DNA of 64,000 nucleotides, from contig JAKCWW010001067.1 of NCBI GenBank assembly GCA_026260175.1, positions 1-64,000 on the forward strand. Reading direction: 5' to 3'. The stretch is from Reticulitermes lucifugus (taxonomy: Eukaryota > Arthropoda > Insecta > Blattodea > Rhinotermitidae). Under the pieces are notes generated by a model. That model had not been told where the DNA came from and searched no databases. It saw nothing but the letters and a program-made list of their open reading frames with translations. The translations under genes and the position numbers were made by a program. Shown here one piece after another: positions 50,243 to 60,689 of the stretch; positions within the stretch are counted from its first letter, which is position 1, and each line of letters begins with the position of its first letter.

Positions 50243-50424
50243 TTTACAGTGTATTGTGAGTTGTGTATGACTACTGGAAAAATAAATACATCTGTAAATT
50301 GATAACACAACGGGGATGTCTCGCCTTAAAATAGTCGGAGCTAGTCAAGCGTAGATCCATCGATTTACGAACTAAAAGAGAAAGCTTTATAACTGTAATG
50401 TTAACATATTTTTCACTTGCTCGC

Positions 50425-50550
50425 AGCTTTAATTTTTCTTTTTAATGTTCTAGTTTGAGGACTTTTATGGTTTATTCAAGCCGAAACATGTGGCTTATTT
50501 TACATTGTATTGAGAGTTGTGTATGACTACCGGGAAAAGAAATATATCTG
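50425..50550 (+). mobile_element. Third, direct copy of the hammerhead arm
   Basis: Shares TTTATTCAAGCCGAAACATG, GGCTTATTTTACA and GTTGTGTATGACTACC with the arm at 50177-50333, in the same orientation. GAAAC here (50483) is 256 bp from GAAAC of the first copy (50227). Its CUGANGA box is lost (GAGGACUUUUAUGG), so it is inactive. Confidence 0.8.
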
Positions 50551-51289
50551 TACACCGTAAGCACGCTTCCATATCATGTAAAAAATGCTGTTTTAAGTCA
50601 ACAGTAACAATTACGTCTTCGGCGAGAATGTTTGTTTACATGCGCGATAAATGTAAAGCAGACATATCTTGCACTTAATGGGTGAGTTATTAAAAAACAT
50701 AGAACCCTATAACAACAATAATCCATGGGCAAGAACAAATATCTATGGAATAAGAAAGTAGCTTTTGTGAATTCAACTCAGAACTCCTTATATTTCTTAC
50801 GATAAAACACCTCTGAAGACCTGCGTCCATTAATAGTTTTCTGGAAGCAAAAGTTTCTAACTTACCGGGCACTTTCGAAACGTCCTCAAAAATACTGCAG
50901 GATAAGAACTTAAAACAAGACATGGCAGAGAACGTTGGGAAAATATTTAAATTTTCAGTGTTGTTGAACGATTCGTGTAGAGGTACACTTTCACATATGA
51001 GAATATAAAACATTTCATTACACACCATAAATAGCAGCAAATACAGACTGTTATTAAAACAATGCTTTGTAACCGAAATAACTGCGCACTATAAAACTGC
51101 ATTAATTTTTTTCTACTTTGGAATGTCAACAAAGAATTAATACGGATGTGGGATATTTGGCTTTGTCAGGAATAAATATAGTGACTGCGACCATGTATAT
51201 AAAATACATAACAGTAAAAATTTTAATTGAAGTGGCCATTCATTAAAATTTTACAATAAAACCTCCACAAGTAAACAAAGGTTGCACGA
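50551..51289. other. AT-rich DNA with no recognised feature
   Basis: No gene recognised. A 116-codon minus-strand frame (51040-50690) lacks any known domain. Confidence 0.35.
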
Positions 51290-51545
51290 GTGTGGGAGGA
51301 AAGGAATCCATAAGGATTATTGGTCACGAAATCTGAAGAATAAAGACCGCTTGGGAATGTAGATGGGATATCAATTTTAATATCTTAAATCGATGTAGTG
51401 GAAGGGCGTCAAATGGATTCGTCTGTGAATATGCATTGGTAGCAGATCATACTGAAAACTGAAATGAGTTTTTCATAAAATGCACGGAATTTCTTGAAAA
51501 GCTGACAATCTATGATCTTCTCTAGAAGGACTCTGCTCCATGGAG
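51290..51545 (+). mobile_element. Decayed LINE 3' end
   Basis: GACCGCTTGGGAATGTAGAT followed by ATATCAATTTTAATATC tracks the [16 protein letters not shown] coding block of the family at 1967-2320, and the 3' UTR GGAATTTCTTGAAAAGCTGA then TTCTCTAGAAGGACTCTGCT, CCATGG closes the element at about 51491-51545. No open frame survives. Confidence 0.62.
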
Positions 51546-52255
51546 GTTTTTAGTTAGTTAAGCTGACTCGTTGGATTGTAATAGCTTCCTGCTTAGTCAA
51601 CGGCTGCTACGGATGCGATTATGTTACACTCTATTCAAGGAACAGTTCTTGTATTTAGTTATCAATGATTTGTTCTGCCAACTTCCTTGGTAGTAAATTT
51701 TTGTAAGAAAGTCACCTTAATGTGTGTTGCATAAGCTAATTTTATAAAATCAATTCAAATATATATATATATATATATTTAGATTATTGTAATTATTGTT
51801 ATTACTTATAGTAAGGTTAAGTTGTAACTACATTGAATTTATCAAAACACCATAAAGATTTTTGGGGCAGTAGAGAGCTCCAAGTAACCTTAACCTCGGT
51901 ACTAAAAGTAAGTATTTTTTCCGGTTCGCGCCCGGCGTGCTTTACTCCCGGGGAACATAGGTTGTTACCATTCTTACAGGAGGTTTTACGATCTGGAGCC
52001 GGTTTCGAGAGGCGCGGAAAAGAGCATAATCTCTGCCCCGAAGAACATATTGAAAAACCTCCCTTTTACATACAAAGTACTGAAAAATGATTGTAATATT
52101 TTAATTACTATAAATGTATTTTAATATTTAAATATACATCTTACTTTTACCTCGTTTTGTATTATACACCTCAAACCTTTATAAAGTTAAGAGCTCATGT
52201 ATCTGAAAAAGTAATATTTTAATGGGTTCTATTTATTTATCTTTATTATTTCTAA
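51546..52255. other. AT-rich DNA with a GC-richer island
   Basis: An (AT)n tract lies at 51760-51778. The island 51915-52055 is GC-rich (TTCGCGCCCGGCGTGC, GGAGCCGGTTTCGAGAGGCG) and lies in an 85-codon plus-strand frame without a known domain. It may belong to the element carrying the hammerhead motif at 52256. Confidence 0.35.
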
Positions 52256-52298
52256 TCGCCTGATGATGGTTTTTACTAAAGCCGGAACATGTAGCAAG
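52256..52298 (+). ncRNA. Hammerhead motif with one core change
   Basis: CUGAUGA at 52260-52266, stem II GGUUU/AAAGCC, then GGAAC in place of GAAAC (52283-52287), AU and GUA at 52291-52293. The A-to-G change in the second box should abolish cleavage. Stem I has two clear pairs next to the core. Confidence 0.65.
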
Positions 52299-55200
52299 CA
52301 ACAAAACTGGTATAAATTAAATTGTGGTTGATGGTTTGTATTTCCATTTTACTGACGTAATCTTATTGCCGGACACATACACAAATGTATGATATGACCC
52401 TACAGGTTCAATCGCTCGTGCCTAATCCCGAGCACTTTGGAGTAGTGGAGCTTTAATACAATCATATTTAGAAGGCGTTGATTTCAAAACTATACCGAAA
52501 AACCAGATGTCCATAATTACATACTTTGTGCTTTTCTCTGTTTGCCGCGGTAAATCCCCAGCCAATGCGATGACTTACGCTATGCATGCTTTATTTCTAG
52601 TCGCTTGCTTTCTTACAGTTCATGGCAATATTTCGTCTGGACTTGACGCTATGAAACGTCTGCAGGTCATAGGGGATGCAGTTCCGTTAAGTAAGGTAAA
52701 TATGAGTCAACGACTCAACAATAAATGTGGTTAAGACAGCGGTTTTCTGGGACGAATTGGGTTTCTCCTAAAAAGTCTATTTGTAAATGGTGTACGCAGG
52801 AGACTACGTTGTACGAGTACTATATCCCAGGAGAGAAGTCTTAATATTCACCGCTGTGAGTACTAAGAATCTCAAGAATGAAAACGTGTTGAAACCTGTC
52901 AGCATATTTGAAAATCGGAGATGTTAGATGCACAAGGACTGGATTCAACACATCAGCGACATGATGATTGTAGCTTCCGTCAGACAGCAAGCATTCATAC
53001 ATTCGAGAGTGCATATTGATCGCTTAGTAGCTACTTATTGTAGCGTGTTCTAGATAAGCCCACCGTATTGTGCTTTGTTTTTGTAAATGTCATTCTACAT
53101 AGAAATAACTTGATCAGCAAATCGATACCCAACTTCCTCTGTACGTCCTATGCAAGGAACATGATAAAATCATGGAAGAAAACTGGATTGGTCCAAGTTT
53201 CTTCTCGTAAGTAATACTTAGAGCAAAGAAATTGGCCACCTGTCCATCATAAAATCTATGCGCTACTCCGCGGCCTCTTTCATGTCATTTGCTTGGTTCA
53301 TTATGATTTATTAACGTATTATGCTAAGCGTTATTGAATTATAATTGTATTTTAGAGATTTGAGATTCACTAACCTCAACACACGAAGTATCTTCACATC
53401 CATGATTAGATTAGGCACTATGAGAGATCCGTTCATCATTAACATTATAAATTATGAGTTATAAAATATTCTAAATACTTTTTAAGAATGACACCCCTCA
53501 AAAAGGAAAATAACATTAAAATCCTTGTAATAATTTAAATATTACTACACAATCAACTATTTTTCTTTATCGTAAGATCACTACGTAGCAACCATGAAAA
53601 CCATCAAGAACGCCAACCGGCATATGACGTCGCAACCCGGTGACAATGGCATTTGGAACCGTAGAAAATGTGGCTTGAGGTTACAACACTTTTACTCATG
53701 CAACAGATTATCACACACACACACACACACACATACACATACGAGCGCGCAAGCAAGCACACGTGTAACTCACACCGAGTGCAAAACTCACAAATTTAAG
53801 AACATTATCCTCAGCCAGATGGTAGGCACAATATAATGTTAAGCTACGTCAGTACTGAGGTCTCAGTAGTAATTAATACATATGCAAATGTATATAATTT
53901 TTAAGAACACAATTCTTATGGAAAGAGAAATTTGTGCTAATATGGTGAAAACTTTACAGAAGAATAAAGAGTGTGTAAGAGGCCAAAATGTTCAGAATCA
54001 CTAGCACAATCATTGGACAAAAAATTGCAATGTAGATATATATGTGTTCATTCCAATATTATTAGATATTTACTTCTGTTTACGCCCATTAGATAGAGGT
54101 AAATTCTGTCTCTGGTTCGTCTTTGCCTAATGGGATAAGAAGAGCAAGTTTCAATTCGAAGAAAGGTTTTTAACGATGCTGTGAAGAGTACAGTGGTTCA
54201 CTTTCTTCTTACCCTGTTTATATTTTGAGTGAAAGTTAAACTCTAAATTTTAGAAGAAGAAAATTCTGAATTCCAACGCGCAAAACCAAATTTTCTATCC
54301 TTTCACTTATAAGGCCTTTTGCTCCATAGCTCTCCATACATATATACAAAACCGACATTGCTGAAAATGATAATTTCCAAGGAAATTGCCTAAAACAAAT
54401 ATTTGAAATACTTTACGGAACTATTCATACATTTATTGGCCCGGTTTATTTAATTTATACTAAAATAACTAGAAATAAAATAATTTCACAAATATACATT
54501 GGGTTATCCTAGTGATAAACAGCCGTCTTATGTTGCATAAAATTTCCCACTTCATGTTATAGAGTTAAAATGTCCTTAGAAATTAAATGTATTCTTCATG
54601 TGTACGTAAACTTATTCTGGATTCTGTTTGCTTATTCTACGGAAATGCATTAAAACTTCAATTTTTTATTTCCTCCCTCTATACAGATAACGTCAATGCC
54701 AGTACTCACTATTGTCATTTGTCCTCCCACTGAGTCGTACAAACAATTCTCTTAACAACTCTATTACTAAATTTACAGTTTTACGATCAGAAAGAGAAAG
54801 CCTGTGTGCTCTTAAGTATAGCTTCTGTATTCATATTTTTAACTTTATAAAATACATAGGCATATCGGTGCCGACTTTCAAGGGATCACATAACAAACAT
54901 CTTACGAACCACTATGCTTTTTTCTCTACGCATTAGTTTGCCGCTTCATGTTACAGAGGGCCCTATTTTAGAGACATACTGCATTTTGCATTACAGACTA
55001 GTGATTTTGTATGACCTCTTTCATAATTGTATATCTTTTTCAGTGGAATATTGGCGTAAATTTAATTCAACATTCTCATATATACTTGATTAGTATGCTG
55101 GCGTTATCGTTTCTAATCACACCAGTGCGATGACAGTTATTAGGTAAACAACTGATTATTTCGATGGAACAGAACACTTTTTGAAAAGGTAAGAGCCTCT

Positions 55201-55440
55201 AAGAGTCGTAAAATATTTCAATTAATTCATTCACATAGCCACTTACTCATTTTCTAAATCATCAGGCCTTAATATCTGTAAATACTTGAATCCCATTTCT
55301 GCTGTCTGCACCATCGACTGTAACAAGCTTCGTATAACGGAATATCCGCGTACAATAATGCACGTTAGACTAATGAACAAGTTTCCACAGATTTTTCATA
55401 TAGAGACACATTTTAAATATAAAGTCTATGTAAAACCTTT
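52299..55440. other. AT-rich DNA with a (CA)n microsatellite
   Basis: No gene recognised over 3.1 kb. A (CA)n tract lies at about 53711-53740. Confidence 0.4.
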
Positions 55441-55476
55441 GACCCCCTGAGGATGGCTGAAACATATGTAGGGGTG
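55441..55476 (+). ncRNA. Hammerhead motif lacking stem II
   Basis: Stem I ACCCC/GGGGU is perfect (55442-55446 and 55471-55475). CUGAGGA (55447-55453), GAAAC (55459-55463) and GUA (55468-55470) are intact. Only five bases, UGGCU, stand between the two boxes, so stem II is absent. It looks like an internal deletion of an otherwise good Penelope-like hammerhead. Confidence 0.68.
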
Positions 55477-55780
55477 ATCGACTTGCTTACAAGAATATAG
55501 TGCATATGTTGGTCTATTAAAACATTTAATTATTTTTCTATTATTAAGGGACTGAATTTCATTTATTTATCATTTATCATGAAACTCTGGAATAGATCGA
55601 AAAATTTATAATGGCCCATTAAAGTACTGCAATAAACAATTTTAAGTCCCCTATCAATTTCGTGGCCTGAAAAATGAAAAGCGTTCAGTATGGTAAAGTC
55701 TAGGACTTTATTATTTAATTGGCTATGCTAATCTGAATATTACTACAATACACTTAACTTCATATAGGGCATCCCAGTTT
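55477..55780. other. AT-rich spacer between hammerhead elements
   Basis: No gene recognised. Confidence 0.3.
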
Positions 55781-55851
55781 GATGTAAACACAACATTAGG
55801 AAAACTAAAACACAAACAGGAAATTTGTTATACTGTTATTCATACATTATA

Positions 55852-55895
55852 TGATGCTACGTGTTTCGCTTCTTCTACAAAGCTGTCAGCAGGCA
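55852..55895 (-). ncRNA. Decayed hammerhead motif, left arm
   Basis: The minus strand has CUGACAG for CUGANGA (55889-55883), a weak stem II, GAAAC (55866-55862) and GUA (55860-55858). The first box is altered at two positions. Confidence 0.58.
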
Positions 55896-56050
55896 GCACG
55901 AAATACTCGAAGAAAGCTGGTCTTGTACAATGCAAAAATACATTGATCAATATAGGAATACAAAAAGAAATACTCTCTACAGCAATGCCAATATTTATTT
56001 CGATCAAAGTCTTTGCATTTTACAGAACCAGCTTTCTTTCATTATTTCTT

Positions 56051-56095
56051 ACTGCCTGACGGTGGCTTATTAGAAGTCGAAACATGTAGCATCAT
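56051..56095 (+). ncRNA. Decayed hammerhead motif, right arm
   Basis: CUGACGG (56056-56062) with the last A of the box changed, a stem II UGGCUU...AAGUC with imperfect pairing, an intact GAAAC (56079-56083) and GUA (56086-56088). Stem I has three pairs next to the core. Confidence 0.62.
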
Positions 56096-56165
56096 ATAAT
56101 ATGATAAAAACAGCATAACAAAGTTATGACCGACAGTGTTTTAATTTTCCTAACAATATGCTTAC

Positions 56166-57900
56166 CTGCAAAATTAATTTAGCACATTTTATTACCGTTA
56201 ATGATTTATAAATCTTTCTTATATTTTTTTCCAAATTTTACGCAAATCTGTATAACATTAGTGACAACGTCAAAAGACTTTTGAAATATGTCCTCATTTA
56301 TTCTGCTCATAACTACATCTCCTGGTATATCGTACTAATGTAATCAATACGTTGCTCAACTTGCTGACTATACAAGTTTAGGTAGTAAAAATGGAACAGC
56401 CAGAAGTCAATATAAATACATGTAGGCCGTCATTATATGAATGGACATTGTCATCCTACCCACTCTATTTGTAACATTTTCCATTTGGTCTGTTGAGTAA
56501 TATCGATTAATATCGATTACAACATACATTCTACATGCTATTTGGACAGAATGGATGGAAACACTTTAAGAGGAAGTTTTTTTTGATAAATGGAATGACA
56601 GTTGACATAGTAATAACGTTGTGCCCCCAGCAGAAGAAAGTTAACTTGTCCTTCTAGAACGATACCAGTAGTAAGGCAAAGAGAACTTCTATTTAAATAG
56701 TGGATCCCTTTTAATGTGGGCCACTGCAGCTCTCTTTATTAATCCTTAGAGCATTTCAATTCAGACATGAAATGGCTGACCGACCTACCATTTGCTTGCC
56801 GTACTGAATCAATAACCAAAGAAGACAGGCAATGTAAGTATAACGTAAAATTGAGGCGCTTTCTTGTAACTATTGTTGCTGTGCAGAAGCACTAGTGTTA
56901 TATATTCTGAGTGTGGGTCTGTGGCCTTAGTTATCCAGCATGCAAACGGCATGTGCCGTATTATATTGTCATCTGTAGACTGTCTGGCTAGACTATATTG
57001 TTCCATAATATCGCACAAACGGTAAAAATTTTCGGGGAAAATTTATTGAATGTAAAACCTGTGTTTTAATTTTCTCCACAATTTCTGTCCGAAACATTTA
57101 TCATTTTAAGAAGAATTCTGCGATATAGTGTCATAAATATATACAGTTCTTCAAGTAAAGTACCCATTATTCTTGCCAGATTTTAATGAAATTTGAATTT
57201 TCTAGACAGATTTTAGAAAAAATATTCAAATATCAAATTTCATGAACATCCATCCAGTGGGAGCCGAGTTTCTCCATGCGGACTGACGGACAGACGGACA
57301 GACATGACGAAGCTAATAGTCACTTTTCGCAATTTTGCAAACGCACGTAAAAACTGATGCGCTGGATGGCGGAGTGATAACTTGCCAATATTTATGCTTA
57401 TTTCGTGAAATGTTTAGTCCATGGATTACTGAGTAACTGGAATAAGCACGGACTTGAGAGAGTGACATAAGAAATTCGCCTGACATTTATGTGTGACAGA
57501 ATTGCTAATAAAATAACTAACGTCTGAATTTTCTACTGGCCGAATAAGTTACGAATGTGAAAAAGAATGTTCTAGACACAGATTTGTAACGAAACGTTTG
57601 CTGCTTATTTGAGTGTATGAATAGATCTATGGTTACTGAAGGCTGTTTCATTAGAATGAGGCGTTTACTTATTGAAGCTGATCACTCACACTCATGTATT
57701 GCCTAGGGAAAGAACGAGTGCAGCTTGTACCTCCCTTGTAACATACAGACGTTTGACATTTTTTGTACATGCGTAATATCAACAGCATTTAAATAACTTT
57801 AGCCACTGTCAAAAAAATACTCAAAATAATAATAATTTTTGTAGAATTCATCCCGTTGTGGTATATCATATTAAAATTGACACAAATACTGCAGTCAACC
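56166..57900. other. AT-rich DNA with one possible repeat fragment
   Basis: No gene recognised. The stretch 57175-57320, ending in GACGGACAGACGGACAGACA, resembles a dispersed insect repeat end, family unknown. Confidence 0.35.
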
Positions 57901-57929
57901 ACAACAAAGTTTTATTAATTTCGTCTATA

Positions 57930-57975
57930 TATGTTACAAGCTTCGGTCGTGTTGACCATCCTCAGGCATTTAAAT
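57930..57975 (-). ncRNA. Hammerhead motif with one core change
   Basis: The minus strand has CUGAGGA (57965-57959), stem II GGUC/GACC (57957-57945), GAAG in place of GAAA (57944-57941), C, UU and GUA (57937-57935), then ACAUAUAUAGACGAAAUU. Stem I has about three pairs. The single change in the second box probably inactivates it. Confidence 0.66.
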
Positions 57976-58082
57976 ACATGACTAAAATCTAAAATAAAAG
58001 GCATATTTATATTTCAAATTTGTGAAATCTCGCAAATTGGTTGACGACAGTATTTATGCCAATTTTGATCCAAACAATATAC

Positions 58083-58175
58083 TATGTTTCGGAAGTAAAA
58101 TGCTTTCTTCTTCAGGTGAAACGACACTGGTGTCACCTGAAAATGAAGCATCTATGCCTTCATACAGTGAAGGGA
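58083..58175. mobile_element. Small inverted repeat with hammerhead-like motifs
   Basis: The minus strand (58118-58083) has CUGAAGA, a stem II GAAAG/CUUCC with one mismatch, GAAAC and AUAGUA. The plus strand from 58133 has CACCTGAAAATGAAGCATCT in mirror arrangement but with a lost GAAA box. The two halves meet at the hairpin CAGGTG...CACCTG (58113-58139). It resembles the larger palindromes, but is shorter and the plus-strand half is weak. Confidence 0.5.
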
Positions 58176-59990
58176 ACAACTATAGTTTTTCATTCTTTCC
58201 TGTAGGTCTGTCTATCCCAGAACACAAAATATGAACATTTATAAATGTGAGAAAAAAGAATATTACATAGCCTACTATACTGACATTGGTCTGCACGGAC
58301 TGAAGAAGACTTACTGAGATTCAAGAAGCGACATTTGTAATATTAAGTCTGTAGCTACGCCATTTTGCTTGGTGTATGACTGACATTACACTTCTGGCTG
58401 TGCAAATTTTGAAAGGACCTATGAAATGATCAAATTTAAACTTGCTGGAGAACGTAGTGACAGAATGAGTTTAAACTGTATAATTACGTCTTATTTAAAG
58501 AGAAATTTACGGCACAAAACTTCTGTGATATTTCAAACACTGCCAACAAATTTATATTTTTTATTAATACGTGATATTAATTTTCTTTATTCACATCTTA
58601 GTTTTTGGAATCCGGTTAGGCAGTTCTATCTGTGTTTGAGGACCAAGTATTTTCTACCTCATACTAGATCCTATAATACACAGGCTAAGAAAAACATTCA
58701 TTTTAAATATGGCAACAATAAAATGCTACTATTTACTCATGTTTATTTGCTGTAATATATGTAAAAACGAAATGCCTTGTACATTAATTATATTTTAGTT
58801 TAAATACGTTCCATTCTCCAGTTATTTTAGAAAAGGACTGTACTTTCTTTTCATCCGTGACATAGTTTTCTTACAAAATGTTTCTTTTAATGATACCTCA
58901 CCAACTAAAATCGGTATATAGCGTCAAAAGAGAAAAGGCAGTTTGTTAAGTATGGAGAAATATGAACTGTCCTTATTTAGGACATTATTCCGGTATTTTC
59001 TTGCAGATGGTAAAAGAGTAGAACAACATTTAAGGACGTCGGTAAGTATGACCGTGATGAAATTATGTGTAGATGTGATGGATCATCAATAAAAAAAAAG
59101 TGCGATAGAATGGGTGTGCTAATTCTAGATTAACAAACAATACAGCGACAATCACACAGCCCTTTCTGTGTATCAGGTTTACTACTAACGGGTAAATTAC
59201 AGCACAATTCCTCTTTTTCGGTCTAATTGGACCAAAGGTGGAGTTAATTAAACGTCTGGTTAGACGGATTTGGAGAAAATCAATTATAATTGACATACAA
59301 GCTTACAGAATTACCGTGATTGAAATCATGCCGGTCGGTCCAGCAATGGTTTGCAGTTTATTGAATTAAATTTAGGGGCTAAGAAACCGCCTTGTAAAGC
59401 AGTTTAAAACATGTCATTTAGTGTTACTAATGGCAGGGCACTTGATTTGCAGGAAACGACTTAGCACTAAGAAAAGAGTACATGTACTCGTATATTGGTT
59501 CAAAATATTGACCACGATATTTGCTGTATGATAGGGCAACACGTAAACCCTCTGTGTGTCTAGCTCCTCTCTAAAGTTGATCACAGAGTTCAACAAACCC
59601 AGAGATATGAGAGTATTTTGTGTACATCCTTGTACATTACAATATTATGTATTTTCTTTATTAAGCACATATTCATTGGTTGTCTTGTTATATACAAACC
59701 TTTTCCAAAATATAATTTACACATATTCATAATTCGTTTGCAAAAGTCTCTAAACATCAATATGGGATTTCTTGCTCTGGTTTTAAACCGGTGCGGAGCC
59801 ATTTTACACAGTTTCTAAAATTACATGGGGGCGAATCTCAAAATTCGACGTCGCACTTTACAGTTTTACAAGGTGGAGCGAGCCTTTTTTTCATTGAAAT
59901 CGAGTAAGAGGTATTTTCCAATTTAGCAGGAAAAATAAAACCAACAAACAATATTCTCAGGGTTATGATATTTTTGGATATGACGCTGCT
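58176..59990. other. AT-rich DNA with no recognised feature
   Basis: No gene recognised. A 109-codon plus-strand frame (58426-58755) has no domain that I can identify. Confidence 0.35.
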
Positions 59991-60000
59991 TTTTGGGTGA

Positions 60001-60105
60001 ATAGTACCCAACATTTCGAAGGAACGTATAGCCTTCTTTCACCAGGACTACTTAACCTACAAGTGAAGGTAATATACTTCTTCGAAACGTCGCAATTTAT
60101 TGCTA
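60001..60105. mobile_element. Head-to-head pair of hammerhead motifs
   Basis: On the minus strand, 60051-60004: GUAGUC pairs with GGGUAC in five of six positions including a wobble (stem I), CUGGUGA (60045-60039; one core base changed), stem II GAAGG/CCUUC, GAAA (60017-60014) and UGUU. On the plus strand, 60057-60105: a lost CUGANGA box, stem II GAAG/CUUC, GAAAC and GUC. The motifs diverge from a centre near 60053. The two strands share the stem II type, so they are probably arms of one small palindromic element. Confidence 0.6.
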
Positions 60106-60410
60106 AAGACATAGTCTCTTTCCCGAAAACTTGAATCTACGACAACACCGCTGTGTAAGCCTTAAATCTTGCAAAAATACGCTTAATTATTGTAGTTACT
60201 TTTGTTGTAAATAGAGACGAAAATAATTAAGTTTAAATTAAAAAATAAACTTCATCTAAACAGGGATTCAAACACCACTAAACGTCGCAATTGAATGCCG
60301 CTGATATAGTCTTGATATAATCAGACCATCGCTAATCCCGATATACAGTATAAAAGTAATAATGAAGAAAATAATACCGTCAGACACAACTAGTATATAA
60401 TACAAACTTT
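60106..60410. other. AT-rich spacer
   Basis: No gene recognised. AACGTCGCAATT recurs at 60086-60097 and 60279-60295, a possible short direct repeat. Confidence 0.3.
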
Positions 60411-60455
60411 GTTACGGCAACATATTTCGACCTAATCCGGTCATATCCACGCCAA
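60411..60455 (-). ncRNA. Degenerate hammerhead-like motif
   Basis: The minus strand has a 4-bp stem II GACC/GGUC, an intact GAAA and UAUGUUGCCGUAAC, but the CUGANGA box is replaced by GUGGAUA. It is recognisable mainly through its likeness to the other copies. Confidence 0.45.
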
Positions 60456-60689
60456 TAATATAAAATTTATAAGAAGTACTGTATGCAATTGTATGAAAAG
60501 ATATTAGCAATTCAGATGTCAATTTTTACAATTAAACCAATATATATTGCTGTGTCAAAATTACTTTGGTAAAAATTACAAAGATTAAACGAAACTGGTG
60601 AAAATGTAGTAATTCCGATACTTAAAATAGGCAAATATTGCTACAATTTAATTTATATTCACAGGAAATTACTCAACTTGTTTTGCTGA

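Larger units (their letters stand above)
49976..50333. mobile_element. Palindromic Penelope-like hairpin with a hammerhead motif in each arm
   Basis: The left arm (about 49976-50137) is the reverse complement of the right arm (about 50177-50333). Matching blocks include AACGGGGAT, TTGATAACA, TGTGTATGACTACTGG, CATGTAGCC and TCAAGCCGAA, with a loop of only about 40 bp (50138-50176). The right arm has an intact hammerhead core (50199-50242, plus strand); the left has a decayed one (50070-50115, minus strand). There is no room for an element body between the arms. A third, direct copy of the right arm lies at 50425-50550. Confidence 0.85.
55781..56165. mobile_element. Palindromic Penelope-like hairpin with a hammerhead motif in each arm
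   Basis: Left arm about 55781-55956 and right arm about 55988-56165 are inverted copies. Shared blocks, read towards the centre, are TTAGGAAAA.TAAAACAC, TTATATGATGCTAC, GTTTCG, AGAAAGCTGGT, AATGCAAA and TTGATC. The loop is about 30 bp. Each arm has a decayed hammerhead (55852-55895 minus; 56051-56095 plus) and both motifs are followed outward by GUAGCAUCAUAUAAU. Like 49976-50333 there is no element body, so a transcript would fold into one long imperfect hairpin. Confidence 0.87.

Noticed and set aside
50868-50900. CTTTCGAAACGTCC as a hammerhead second box
   Set aside because: No CUGANGA box or stem II upstream; chance match.
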